Of a stretch of 64,000 nt of DNA, positions 1 through 11,356 are shown one piece after another. Each line of letters begins with the position of its first letter. Within the stretch, counting starts at the first letter, position 1. The DNA comes from Periplaneta americana. Lineage: Eukaryota; Arthropoda; Insecta; Blattodea; Blattidae. The translations under genes were made by a program, and so were the position numbers. Where the stretch lies: the NCBI RefSeq assembly GCF_040183065.1, contig NC_091124.1:69263001-69327000 (forward strand), given 5' to 3'. Under the pieces are notes generated by a model that was given only the letters and a program-made list of their open reading frames with translations, was not told the DNA's origin and did not search any database.

Positions 1-450
1 TTTCCTAAGCACCCTATTCTCAAACACCCTTAATCTCTGTTCCTCTCTGAAAGTGAGAGTCCAAGTTTCACAACCATATAGAACAATCGGTAATATAACT
101 GTTTTATAAATTCTAACTTTCAGATTTTTTGACAGCAGACTAGATGAGAAAAGCTTCTCAACCGAATAATAACAGGCATTTCCCATATTTATTCTGCGTT
201 TAATTTCCTCCCGAATATCATTTATATTTGTTACTGTTGCTTCAAGATATTTCAGTTTTTTCACCTCTTCGAAGGATAAATCTCCTAATTTTATATTTTC
301 ATTTCATACATTATTCTGGTCACGAGACATAATCATATACCGTACTTCGTATTTTCCGGATTTACTTCCAAACCTATCGCTTTACTTGCTTCAAGTAAAA
401 TTTCCGTGTTTTCCCTAATCGTTTGTGGATTTTCTCCTAAATTGACATAA
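1..450 (-). mobile_element. LINE-A reverse transcriptase fragment
   Basis: Bases 1 to about 437 align almost base for base with 57520-57955, which encodes the central to C-terminal part of a non-LTR reverse transcriptase on the minus strand. This copy is broken: around 340 it has four extra bases (cgta) relative to the 57.8-kb copy, which shifts the frame, and several substitutions add stops. Similarity fades near 430-450. The element runs off the left edge of the window, so its 3' end is not visible. Family: the endonuclease/RT LINE called LINE-A here. Confidence 0.88.
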
Positions 451-1207
451 TATTAAGACACAAAAGTCGTTAAAATAACGCACTAAAATTTATAAAATAA
501 CTTTCAATGTAACGCATCATAAGGGGAATATGTAAAATATCCTCTTGTAGAAAATATCTGATAGAGTATAATGGTGACTGCATGTAGAACAACTTAGCAA
601 CAGTTTGCATAAAGCCTGCTCGTATTCAAGTGCATAACAGGCAAATATTTGAAGGTGAACTGGAATCTACATTTATTTGCTAAAAGCGTGGAAAACATCA
701 TAGATCACCTCGAAAACCGACACTATATTAACATCCCTTGACAACTATTGTTCGAACAAGAGAAGTAGAAAAGTAGCCAAGTTGTGTGTGTTTATTTGTA
801 ACATGACACGTTCTTTGGATTAAGTGGCTCCATGCATCAAGCAACAACAAGAACGCAGATCTATTTCCGTGAAGAAACTAACATTATTTTTTCTCTTATA
901 TGTTTAACGTGTTTTCATGTATCTTATGATGTTTTCTATGGTTATAAGTTGTCCGGATGAAGGTTATCCAATGACTTTAATTGAATGACTTCTTTAACTG
1001 AATTGACTGACTTACTGGCTGAGTCACTTTATTCCTACTTTACGTTCAGGAGTGGAATCAATACAACTGTCGAACATCCACATGCACAGACTTAGCACAT
1101 TCCATAGCTGCTTATTTCATATTGATTGCTCATTTAGTTTGCCAGTTACATTAATTTCAACTGTGTTAGTTGCTTTGGATTCCATAATAATCATGTATAT
1201 GTTTTAT
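451..1207. other. Unassigned AT-rich stretch
   Basis: No open frame or RNA gene recognised. Degenerate GACT-rich tracts lie near 985-1020 (ttgactgacttactggctga). Bases 1055-1195 resemble 5315-5455 (see separate entry). Confidence 0.5.
1055..1195 (+). repeat. Dispersed repeat, copy 1 of 2
   Basis: Matches 5315-5455 in the same orientation: both carry a core like gcacattccatagctgctta (second copy gcatattccatagtcgctta), followed about 70 bases later by a tgttagttgcttt-like block and taataatc. Identity is moderate with indels, so the copies are old. The parent element was not identified. Confidence 0.5.
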
Positions 1208-1427
1208 ATAGGTTTTAGTCGGCCTGGGTGACGCAGTCGGTACTCTACCGAGGTTGTGGATTCGATCTCCTCCCAGATCGATGTGACAGGCTCATGTCAG
1301 TAGATTTACTGGCATGGAAAAGAACTCCTGGGGGACAAATTTCCGACACACCGGCGACGCTGATATAACTTCGGTAGTTGCAAGTGTCGTTATATAAAAA
1401 ACATAATTTAACTTACATAGGTTTTAT
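1208..1427 (+). mobile_element. Full-length tRNA-derived SINE-C with TSD
   Basis: The body is 1218-1417, flanked by the 10-bp direct repeat ataggtttta (1208-1217 and 1418-1427). The head has a polymerase III box A-like stretch (tgggtgacgcagtcgg) and a box B-like stretch (ggattcgatctcc). The tail holds gcgacgctgatataac and ends gtgtcgttatataaaaaaca, the same tail architecture as SINE-A and SINE-B. A second copy lies at 28094-28262 on the other strand. Confidence 0.85.
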
Positions 1428-1504
1428 ATTCAGTTGACTTAAATAGCTGACTGAAATTGACTGACTCACTTCATTGACATTGACTTCTTTAACTGACTGA
1501 CTAA

Positions 1505-2840
1505 GGAACCGTCCCAGGTATTCGAGCTTGAATTTAATGAAAATACATATTTAAGCTAATTTTCGTTTGTTAAGAAACGTAGTGATAGTCGTTCATTTCG
1601 CTTTTCGTCGTTTACGAAATATAATGACTTGAAAATCGATGCTACTTATGTCGCTTCTTGTGCGCACTTCGATCCTCATAGTTCCGCGACACCGTATCAC
1701 AGCTCTCGCATTAATACTCTAGTCTATTTTCTTTTTCTCTTAACTCACAATAATAGAGTGCCCTTGCTGAAATACAAATTCAGTTTGAATTTAAAATAGG
1801 CCTATGTATTAACTTTGTGACTCACCTTAAATCTGAAAGTGTGGATTCGAAATGAAGTGGTCGGAACAAAGAGCCATTGAACAGTACAAACATTTTATAT
1901 AGGCAGGTTTTTCACACTTTTCTGTAACACACACACTGTTTCCAAAATGCAACATTGTTGCAAGAAAGTTATCAAACTTCCTAACATGTTTCTCCGTCAC
2001 ATATCCACACCTCTGTCACGCGTATATTAGCATGACTTTGAGAACAGGTGATACACAACAGAATGCAATGTAATTATGAAGCCCCTATCATGCAATGTAT
2101 CTGGAATGTTTTCACAGATAATTTTATATCTGAAATACTCTCCTAGCCTTCAAATTACAATATAATATTGTCTAAAAAATATACGTCCAAGGGTTGCACA
2201 AACTTGTAGTTTTTGGATGTATCATGTGAGTTTTGTCTTACCATGTAAAGTATTGTTTACTCCTTCAAAAGTAAACATAGTGTCATCTATCTGACCACTC
2301 TAGGAATCCAGAAGGTAGTGTGTCTTTCTTAATATCCGGAGAAATACATTTCTTGACCATCTTCTCACGTGATTTTTTTTTGTCAGTTTACCGGAACTGC
2401 TTGCATCGACCACAACATTAAATGGCTTATCTTTGTCTAGACGTTGTTTTACTTTAGGTACAAATTCCCTTTTTGGCTTCTTGAAAGCATAGTATGTACA
2501 GTCGTGTTTCTAGACTTCCAGCTGGATTTGGACAGTGTACGAATGAGTGAAAGATCCCATGGTTTGCACTACTACTGTATTAATGTGAGTGAACAGAAAA
2601 AAATGACTAGACTCAGACTAGATAGAGCATTAATGCGAGACCTGTGATATGGTGTCGTGGAGCTGTGAGGATCCGAGTGCGCGCAAGAAGCGGTATAAGT
2701 AGCAACGATTTTCAAGTCAATATATTTCATAAACGAGGAAAAAGCTAAACAAACTACTATCACTACGTCTTTTAACGAATAAGAATGAGTTTAAATATGC
2801 ATTACCATTAAATTCAAGCTTCACGACCTGGGACGGTTCC
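1505..2840. mobile_element. Putative DNA transposon with about 230-bp terminal inverted repeats
   Basis: 1505-1733 and the reverse complement of about 2612-2840 are homologous along their whole length, roughly 85% by eye, both beginning GGAACCGTCCCAGGT. The 880 bp between contain no convincing transposase; the short frames there are not credible genes. The symmetric outer ends are what a non-autonomous long-TIR element would show. No clean TSD is visible: flanks are ...gactaa and cttgtaa.... A chance inverted duplication is the alternative. Confidence 0.6.
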
Positions 2841-4938
2841 CTTGTAAGTCGTTTTATTTCTATGCGTTGCGCAGTGGTGAATTTTAAAGAAACATTTACT
2901 ATCTGCGAGAGTAATTTCTAGCAAGTATTCACTGACGTGTAATTACTTGTGTGTAATTAATTCCTGTGTGGATGAATGACCTAAATTGACTCAATGTACA
3001 TTCTAAGTCGCTTAAGAATCTGAAACTGTAAAACGAGACAGCTTGCCTTATCTATGAAGTAATAATGATATCATGTTTCTTTTATTTCATGCTTCAATTC
3101 AAGTCGAAAGTCCTTACTTAAAAATAAAACGTCCGGCATAATTTATGAGTTATGCAATAAAGTACATCATTTGAATTATTTACTATGAGCATGGTTTACA
3201 TTGTTATCTTCTGGGAGAGAAGACGTCAGAAATACCATCTTACAGCTGTTAAGGACTGATTTAGGACTCTTACTTTCCTCGTGAAAAACCCAGTGAATGA
3301 AACAAGACTGAAACTTGATCTTAGAGTTCAGTTTTAATGTGTGTGACAAAGTTTTACGTTTTTAGCAAGGAACTATACAAGAACCAAATCGTGTTTTGCT
3401 ATGAAGAATGAAGCTCAGCGTGAAACTTTCTATGTAATACCTTAAAATTACGGAAATAGATTCTTTCAACCGACAGTTCTTTTGTTTAGTGTCGAGAAAC
3501 TTACAGGTTTGTTAATTAAAAGTGAGTTGTGAAGTGGGGATAATAGCGAGCGTGGTGTATAAGGGTGAAGGTTATAACTTTCCTGGAGGAAGTAATAGAA
3601 CATGAAAAATTTATCAACTTATGGCTCCAGGAATTGGGTCACGAAGCATATTTTATGAGAAGCGATAGTGAAATCACTAGAGTTTGATACATATTGCTAT
3701 ATCTTAAGTTACCAACTCAAATTTTATTAATATAAAAATGTGCAACTTCTTATGGAAATGGAGTAAATTTACAACATCGTCCTGCTTCTCCCCTTCCTCT
3801 TTATCTTCATCATTATCATTATCATAAGATCAAGGACTAATGACCTATTCCAGTCTCCAGGTAACTAACTAAACTAATCACTAAACTGAATTACTTCGGC
3901 ACAAGTTACTTTCTTCTTTGTAGATAGATAGATGGATATATTGAGCAATATTATACATACAGATACACTACATTATCAGACTTTGCCCTTAAATTCAATG
4001 CACGGGTCTTTTGACCGTACGTGCTTTACAAAATAAGTCCCATTTTGTAGATTTCACCCCCCTCACCTATGATTAGATCCAACCACTTTCCAAAAGAACA
4101 CACAGATGAATATGAAAATGGTACAAACAAAACACATTATATTATATATCCTATATCCTATAACCTAACATACAAGCAGGCATAATATGTATAATTCAAA
4201 AGTTACCATTATCCCTTCTTCAGTTCGCATTATGAACTTCAACGGCTGATGTTCTAAGCTGTCTCGCCTTGAAGAGGAACAATCCAGGTTTTTGTTCGCA
4301 TTCTATAGAATATTCCCCATGAGGTCAAGACATGCAAGCGGACCCCTATTCCGACTAAGCATCGAGGGTGGTAGATATTTTCTCCGTATATGTTCTGTTC
4401 TGTCACAATGGGCTAAAATGTCTTATTGTAAGAAGTATACTTCAAATGTTATAATACTGAATAAAATATATTGTGATATTTTGACGGAAATACACATTAA
4501 GAAGTTAATAACATTCTCGAGTGCAAGACATGATCTCTCCTCACCGTCGCGTCAGTTCCTCTCTCTGCCTCTCTGCGTTCATCTCGTTTTTTATTGGTTA
4601 TTTTACAACACCGTATCAACTGCTATGGTTGTCTAGCGTCTGAGTGAGATGAAGGTGATAATGTCAACGAAATGAACTCAGGGTAAAGCGCTGAAAGTTA
4701 CTTACGCAGCATTTGCTCTTAATGGGTTCAGGGAAACCTCGTAAAATGAACTAAGCATCTCTGGAATCTGTGAAGAATAGGTTTCACTTATTCCGTCCAT
4801 TGTTATGATGCAACAGTTCGTTTTTTAAAATAAACATAAGTGTTTTTTTAGCCATTTGGCTTACTTATTACATACATATTCCAAATTTGAGAAAATGGGT
4901 GTTTTTTTAATCTTCGAAAAAGAATTGGTTTGATTTAA
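2841..4938. other. Unassigned stretch, no gene seen
   Basis: AT-rich DNA without recognisable coding sequence or RNA gene. A few GATA/GATG units occur at 3925-3945 and TCATTATCA units near 3805. The 114-codon frame at 4292-4636 has no recognised domain and is treated as chance. Confidence 0.5.
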
Positions 4939-5330
4939 TGTTATTATGAATATGGTAGAAACTTCACTGCCGAATTAAAAAGATTTCGGGCAAAAATGCA
5001 TCTCAAATATTGCTCTTGTATCATGCTTTCTTAGCGTGCATTAATTAAGAAGTTTGAAGAAACTAGCTCAATTTATGATCATATAAAATCAGGAAGACCA
5101 AGACTTAGTGATATCCAGATTTCAAAAGTTCTTCTAGCTGCAGAAAACACATCAGTCAGCAATGCTAATGTATTAAGGCAAATGCCAAAAATGCTGTTTG
5201 GAAAATTTTACGCAAACTTCAGAAAATTTATCCTTATAAACTGAAAATGTTGTTTGAATTGAGGCAAGCTGATTATGAAAAGAGATAAAACTTTCCATTA
5301 AATGTATAAAACTCACTTGTCGAATATGGA
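4939..5330 (+). pseudogene. Mariner-type transposase, N-terminal relic
   Basis: From 5044 the plus strand reads IKKFEETSSIYDHIKSGRPR, then SDIQISKVLLAAENTSVSNA. After a frameshift near 5186 it continues VWKILRKLQKIYPYKLKML and ELRQADYEKR before a stop at 5286. The order (helix-turn-helix, GRPR linker, second helix-turn-helix, hPYK motif, basic end) is that of the DNA-binding half of the IS630/mariner-like transposases common in insects. The DDE catalytic half is absent. It is dead: frameshift, stops and truncation. No terminal repeat was found. Confidence 0.7.
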
Positions 5331-5455
5331 CAACAGACAATCCACGTGCACAAAGTAAACCCCATTCTTAGCATATTCCATAGTCGCTTACTTCATTGCT
5401 CTAATAATTTATTTAAAAGTTCAACCATGTTAGTTACTTTATAATAATCCTAAAA
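5315..5455 (+). repeat. Dispersed repeat, copy 2 of 2
   Basis: Partner of 1055-1195, same strand, with the core gcatattccatagtcgctta. It directly follows the transposase relic, so it may be internal sequence of the same transposon. Confidence 0.5.
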
Positions 5456-6621
5456 GTCTAGTGTTTGATAGTTAAGCTTATACATAATAATTTTATTCGA
5501 CAGTTGGCATTAATTTATTTCAAGTCCGAGGTTGAAAAATTGCAATCTAACATTTTTTTTCCTGTTTATTTTGAAACCATTATATTTATAGTGACTTTCA
5601 AGAGCTTCAACATACTTATATTTTATGATTATGTATTTAAAGAATTTTATTGATACGATAGCCTGTATTCCTTCTTTTATACATAATGTGTTAGGCGAAT
5701 TGTTTGTTCTGAATACATAGAAAGCCTTTCCATGTTCCTCTATCTTAACATTTGCTTCCTGATTACTTATGTTAACACATTAATTTACTGTATGTAGTTT
5801 ATTCAGTTATATATTACAGTATTGCTATGAGTTATTTTCAATTATTTTCAGTATTATTTTTATTACTTTATTTTATTACTAAGAAATTTTTAAAATTCAA
5901 TTTTTTTCATCCAAATATACAGTATATAATAAATAAATATACAGTATATACAGTAATGGAGGAAAAAAAAGTTGAATATTTTCAAACATTTTACTGCTGT
6001 AAGCTGTACCTAACCCTTTAAGTGGTTTCTGAGTTAGAACTACGCATTAACGATGTAAAAGCGGAAAAGTACAAGTAATTTAGAGAGTTATTTTCTTAAA
6101 ATATGTATTTCAAATAATAGTTAAATATTGTATGTGGTTCTTAGGGCTGAAATTAAACACAACGAATTAAAACGATAGACTGTAGTGATTACACACTGCG
6201 CTTCAAAGTACAGAAACTATATACTGTATGTGCTGCATTCACAGAGCACTTGAACGCATGTCAAGGTCAGAATTAGATCCAAATGTGTATTCTGTCTCTG
6301 TTTACACACGTGTTTGTACAGTACTACGAGACTTACATCCATTTAACGAATATGAACATATTTGATTAGCGCAATTTGTACGCAGTGTTATTATAAGTCC
6401 ATTTATCGTTCCCTACCCCTGTCGAAGTTAACACATTTAGATTTTAATAGTGAGACACTACACAAACATGTAGGTGATCTCCTGTCATGTGCAGTCACCA
6501 CGACGCTGGGTCTCCATTTAAGGCGATACAGGACATGATATTAACAAAAGAAAGACTCCATGCCTAGAAAGGATTTAAACTACACCCATGGTTTCCAAAT
6601 AATGTTAAAATTTGACACCTT
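5456..6621. other. Unassigned AT-rich stretch
   Basis: Very AT-rich (especially 5800-5960, with repeated atacagtatat). Short frames here have low-complexity Phe/Tyr/Ile composition and are chance. Confidence 0.5.
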
Positions 6622-7008
6622 AGCTCTTAGCTCAGAAGGCAGAAGGAAGTAAGTCCAAAATCTCCGTTTTGATAGGCCTATATGGTGAGATGAATCTTCC
6701 ACCCATTCTAAATGTTTCTCTTTTTTGAACAATATACCAAAGTATATGAACATGATAATATTTATTTCATTTAAATGACAGCAACTCAGTTTAAATACAT
6801 GTGTCTTGTATTCTTTTGTCAGCAATCAAAAGACAAATTTTTACGTAACTTAGTCACTTACTACCTTCGATCTAAAAATATACCTTCGAATATCTAAAAA
6901 TATACGGAACTATCCAGCTCAGCAAACATAAAATCCTACACATGAATAAACCATAACCTAAAAATTCATGTTTGGTGCTTACTTCCTTTTGTCTTTTGAC
7001 GCAACAGT
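6622..7008. mobile_element. TIR element family X, short copy
   Basis: The left end agctcttagctcagaaggc followed by agaaggaagtaag is repeated inverted at the right end (cttacttccttttgtctttt, ending at about 7008). A second, longer copy with the same ends is at 39510-40311. Both copies also share internal blocks next to the ends: tccaaaatct plus gatgaat on the left, cataacct.aaaattca on the right. No transposase is inside, so it is a non-autonomous DNA transposon. The superfamily is unknown and no TSD is clear. Confidence 0.65.
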
Positions 7009-7666
7009 TGTTATTGTGTAAACTACACCTACCTGGAAATAAGTACTATATTAGTGAGATTTGTTGAATTGCTTGTATACTGTACATTATAGGCTACACT
7101 AGACGCTCAGAAAACATTGCTTAATTGCGAGTTAATATGAAGGATATGATATGAAGGTTAAGATTAATTTTAGAAAACCTGTGTTGAAATTTTCAAACGA
7201 GTATTGCAAGAGTAGGTCTATCTATGAATAGAATTTTATAACAAACCATTCACAGCGTTAGTTTCTCTGATGTAATGTTTGACACAATTATATCAGGGAA
7301 ATTTGTATGATATAAATGGAATTAGGGCAAGTTTTCCGGTTTACAAAACATCCTGTGGAACATCTAATTTTATCATAGTAATCCAGGAACTCTGGCAGAC
7401 ATCGATTACTACAGTACATGTTGAAGCGACACAAGATGAGTCGTGATTATTTCATCAAAGATGCGCAAATACACCCTTATTTAGAACATTTAGCCTAGTT
7501 TATTTACGAAGAAACCTCAATATTAACTCAGCTGACAGATTTTTTTTTATCAGATGACCAGGCTTTGATTATCGACACTTGTTAGATTAGTGGTGGTGAA
7601 AACAGCTATGATAGATTCGTTTCGAATAGGTATTGTATTTGTATTTTCCTGTTACTCTCATTTCAG
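7009..7666. other. Unassigned stretch
   Basis: AT-rich sequence between two DNA transposons; no coding or structural feature recognised. Confidence 0.5.
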
Positions 7667-8525
7667 TAGGGGAGACTGTTGTACTTTTAAATACTTTTCA
7701 TATTTTATTTTTTTTTAATTTTGAGAAATGAAATTTTTAAATAAAAAAATGCTTGAAATAATTATTGAAGATTCCTTTACAACTTGTTGTATGTATTTTC
7801 CTGTTTTACATATCTATTAAGGATGGAAAACATAAAATGAAGGGATACATAATGTGTTCAAAGGTACAACAGATTCATGGACCTTGTAGCATACCCTCTT
7901 GTAAGTTATAACACATGGAATATAGGTGGGAATATAGTTGTAAGAACTGACAATCATATTTAAAATGTATTTGCAATCATAAACCAGAGCAGGTTTCTCT
8001 AATTTAGATTTTATTTCCTGGAGGAGCAAGAACTGATTCAACAGCTTTCTTCAAGGCATTCGGATCAATTGGGGGTCTCTTAACTCCAGACTTATTTCGT
8101 GACATGATTTTAAAATAAAAGAAAAACAAAAACCAATAGTATTATGTACCTCGGAACATGTTCAAAGATAGAAGAGGGTGCACGTTTAAATAAAACTAGA
8201 GATTCGAATAAATTATGGAAATAAAAATATGTTATTACTCACCAGATGATAGGGAACACATTGTACTTGATGGATAGTAACAAATTCAATCTGTTTTTTC
8301 TTAGAAAACATATATCAATGAACGAAATGTTTACTTTTGGTACTAAAAAAGTATTTTGTCCACAGAACTCACACTTTGCAATAAATCAAACCGAAACTAC
8401 GACCAGAGCTACTTAGCGGCTTCTCTGCAATCTACTTCAGTTTGAGTTCTCTAGGTAGCAGCAAAAATTAAAAAACAAAAAATGTTCAAAGGTACACTAT
8501 GCTAAAGGTACAATAATCTCCCCTA
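7667..8525 (-). mobile_element. Pogo-like DNA transposon, internally deleted
   Basis: The element body is 7669-8523, flanked on both sides by TA (7667-7668, 8524-8525), the target of the Tc1/mariner/pogo superfamily. The ends are inverted: GGGGAGACTGTTGTAC on the left and GGGGAGATTATTGTAC read inward from the right, with similarity continuing into cttttaaata/ctttagcata. The sequence aaatgttcaaaggtaca near the right end recurs in part at 7856. The body is 855 bp, shorter than autonomous pogo elements, and carries only a transposase start (8004-8105). Confidence 0.75.
8004..8105 (-). pseudogene. N-terminus of pogo-like transposase
   Basis: On the minus strand an ATG at 8105 opens MSRNKSGVKRPPIDPNALKK, followed by AVESVLAPPGNKI and a stop at 8004. 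A basic N-terminus leading into a helix with acidic/aliphatic spacing resembles the pipsqueak-type helix-turn-helix that begins pogo/tigger transposases. The expected 'IRKAA' helix would fall exactly after the stop, and a partial IREA-like remnant follows. Its position inside TA-flanked TIRs supports the reading. It is a short relic and could be coincidental. Confidence 0.4.
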
Positions 8526-9152
8526 TTGCTCTTTTATCGCTTTGCCACTGTCTTATCATCTTTGAATAATCACTGAATGTAATTAAATTTCTTTGCTGTA
8601 TCAGGGATATACCGGCACATAGAAAACCTTGCCCATTTTCGGGAATAAAACTACAGTTGTGTTTATTTGAATGAATTGGTCTACGATCAGAGAGATAATT
8701 AATGGAGAGCATGCAACATATTTCCTCTTCAAATGAAGCGATATCCCGAAATTAGCCCCAGTTCACAACAAACTTTTCACTATCGTTCACTCAAGAGTTT
8801 ACCTTTCGTATCTATTACTTGATAGACTATTGATATTGCAGAACACTCGCGATTAGAAATCAAACGAATGGGAGCATAGGCCTGTAGCTGTTTTCTATGC
8901 CGAGATATTACTGACAGAGCCCGAGCGGCACTGCTAATTTTATACGCAACTTCGGCGCCCTCGTGTCCGTAGTGAGGAGAGTTGGCGTCATTGAACGTGG
9001 TCACAAAGATTACATTTGTTCATGGTGTAATTACTAATAACATTAGAATTCAGGTATGGCTCATAGTTTTACAGTAAGCACATGAAATGCTGTCATTCTT
9101 TGTTTCACCACGGACCCCGGAACGTGTGCTCATTCTCGCTGGAGGAAAGACG

Positions 9153-9153
<1 letters not shown>
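8526..9153. other. Unassigned stretch
   Basis: No feature recognised; the short frames on the minus strand have no identifiable domain. Confidence 0.5.

Positions 9154-9214
<61 letters not shown>
9154..9214. repeat. (ATT)n microsatellite
   Basis: About 61 bp of uninterrupted ATT units. Unlike several others in the window, it has no recognised LINE 3' end beside it. Confidence 0.97.
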
Positions 9215-9216
<2 letters not shown>

Positions 9217-9851
9217 AGTCCTTCAGGTTTATTTCACACAATCCTTTAATGAACAGTTACCCGTGTTTGTTTTCCACCACTATTTTTCCTGCACTTCTTT
9301 TTGTTCATTGATCAATTACTTTTTGCCCTTTTTCTTGCATAATTCTTGAGTATTCTATGAGATGAGCTACTCTTAATTTCACTGAATTTGAATCAGATCA
9401 TAGGCATATAAAGCCGATGTTATATCCAAGATCCCTGCAGTTTTCAGAAGAAAAGACATGATCTGAAAACAATGCCTGAAAACTTACAACACTTACTTTA
9501 CTGTCATTTTACGTTTAGAAAGCAGTATGTTTTAAGTTAAATTATTATCAATATTTTAAACGTAATGTCCGTCAGAGCATGCCGGATCTGAAATGAATTG
9601 TTGTGATAAAGATTTTATCGCGTAGTGACAAACTTTGGATTGAGTCATATTTGCGAGCTTATAATAAATAATGCATGAAAATCCGTTATTATCTCTTGTA
9701 AGACGTCATTGACTTACGTGTAATTAAAAAAAACACTTCATCACGATTAGCCATGAGAATAACCGTTGGTTTAGAATTCGAGAGGTCAAGGATTTGACCT
9801 TCAAGGTCGTCTATTTCGATTGAAATTATTTGTTCCTTTGTTTTTACAGAC

Positions 9852-10305
9852 ATTCTTTCAAATATGCTACAACAGATTCCTCTCAAATTATTAACTATTA
9901 CTATTTCCTGAATGAGTTAATATATTCATACCCAGACCATCTTAATTGGTCTACTTTGGTTTCTTGTTCACTCAGAAGTAAGTTACATTTTTGTTTAAAT
10001 TCTATTGTTGTTCATTCCTAGAATGTAATTTTTCTATTTCTCTTTGTGGTGTATATATGTGTATGTATTTATTCACATTGCAAATGGGTAAATACCCTGT
10101 GACAGTAATAACTGATTACACTCAATAATGACAATTAATAATAAACATAATTCAATAATACATACGATTAATAATAAATCTTTCAAATATGCTACTACAG
10201 ATTCCTCTCAAATTCTTTACTATTATTACTTCCTGGACGAGCTAATATAATTCCTACCCAGGCCATCTTAATTGGTCTAATTTGATTTCTTCTTCTAAGT
10301 TTTTA
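9852..10305. repeat. Direct repeat pair flanking a LINE-C tail
   Basis: 9852-9985 and 10182-10305 are direct repeats (shared blocks: tttcaaatatgctac, cagattcctctcaaatt, ccatcttaattggtcta), about 80% similar by eye, about 200 bp apart. The spacer contains an inverted LINE-C 3' tail (10045-10125). Minus-strand reading of the second unit gives EEIKLDQLRWPG, reminiscent of LINE C-terminal motifs, so the units may be LINE-derived. The minus-strand frame at 9689-9886 overlaps unit 1. Confidence 0.55.
10045..10125 (-). mobile_element. LINE-C 3' tail relic
   Basis: The reverse complement reads ttattgagtgtaatcagtta, then cacagggtatttaccc and gtgaataaatacatacac, matching the conserved 3' end of the LINE at 37847-38931 (38855-38920). 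Only the terminal hairpin region and the tacata tail survive. Confidence 0.7.
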
Positions 10306-10760
10306 CATGAAGATATTATGCATGTATATATTGCAAGACTCCCTACCTGGAGTACTTGACGACACGTTCGCTGTTTTATTTTCCCGATATCCACTGTATT
10401 GCTGAACATTCTCCTGTTATGGGGAATACATACAGTATGTTTCAATACAAGTATTTTTTTTTTTCGTTGTCATTATCATCATTGTAACTTTTATTACCAA
10501 GTCTACAGCAGTTAAAGTGCGAAGTAACATAGCAGTTGTACTTGTATCACGTTGAATGTGTGCATGCTTGATCACAAAGCGCAAAATGATTGACGTGGCG
10601 GTATAGCAAAACTTTGCTCATCTTGCAATTTTTGATCCAGCGTTTCTTACGTGTTTCAAAAGCAAAGCCAATTTTAAATAACGTTTTAACAATTCCGTGG
10701 ATCATAATCTACTTATTTTTTTCATTTTTCTATAAATACTTTTAACACTAATATATCACT
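10306..10760. other. Unassigned stretch
   Basis: No gene seen. At 10598-10625 the string gcggtatagcaaaa...ttgctcatct is shared, inverted, with 17464-17490, a short dispersed match of unknown meaning. Confidence 0.4.
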
Positions 10761-10901
10761 GATTAAATTTCCAACTTCTTTACTGTGTTAATATTTAGGA
10801 TTTACCTTACTTTACTAGTTTCGAAGTCTTGTGTTTCATTGTCCAAAGCCTAGAAGGTAAATCCTAAGTATTAACACAGTAAAGGAGTTGAAAATTTAAT
10901 C
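10761..10901. repeat. Hairpin-forming inverted repeat
   Basis: Arms 10761-10808 and 10854-10901 (48 bp each) are inverted copies with about three mismatches; the left arm starts gattaaatttccaacttc. The loop is 45 bp. The structure could extrude as a cruciform, fold as RNA, or be a small MITE; no TSD is evident. Confidence 0.8.
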
Positions 10902-11356
10902 ATTGAACTATTTAGCTTTTATAGTGCAATTTTCTGATTTAATCTTTATAAACTCTCGCTTAAACGCTTTCAGTTAATTGAAAACTTGACATTAATGATT
11001 TATAATTTCATAACGGTGTACAGTGACTAAGAACTGTTATATCTCATGGAAATAAATTTACCCGATTTCATAAAAAAATTAAAGGAGATATAACATCTAT
11101 GTTTTCGTTTATTTGCCTACATTATCTGTAATTATTATGTGTAATTAAGTTACCACTGCACCGGGTGTTTGCCCACTTGCAGTGTAAATGAATACGCACA
11201 TTATGTGTTAATAGATAAAGATATGTTGTTATGTCTTGATTCAAAATCATTATTCCGTCATATTAATAATGTTAACTAAAAGTATAAAAGATTACATTTT
11301 ATAGTCCGGTAATATGCTAGAAAATTTAGAGGCAATTCACAGTATTGCATTTATTT
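10902..11356. other. Mostly unassigned, with a LINE-C tail relic
   Basis: Bases 11125-11200 (plus strand) carry gtgtaattaagttaccactg, then caccgggtgtttgccca and cttgcagtgtaaatgaatac. This is the LINE-C terminal hairpin in its best-paired form (CACTGCA/TGCAGTG). The rest has no recognised feature. Confidence 0.6.

Noticed and set aside
4292..4636. 114-codon plus frame
   Set aside because: No domain, no splice or start context, and unremarkable composition; probably chance.
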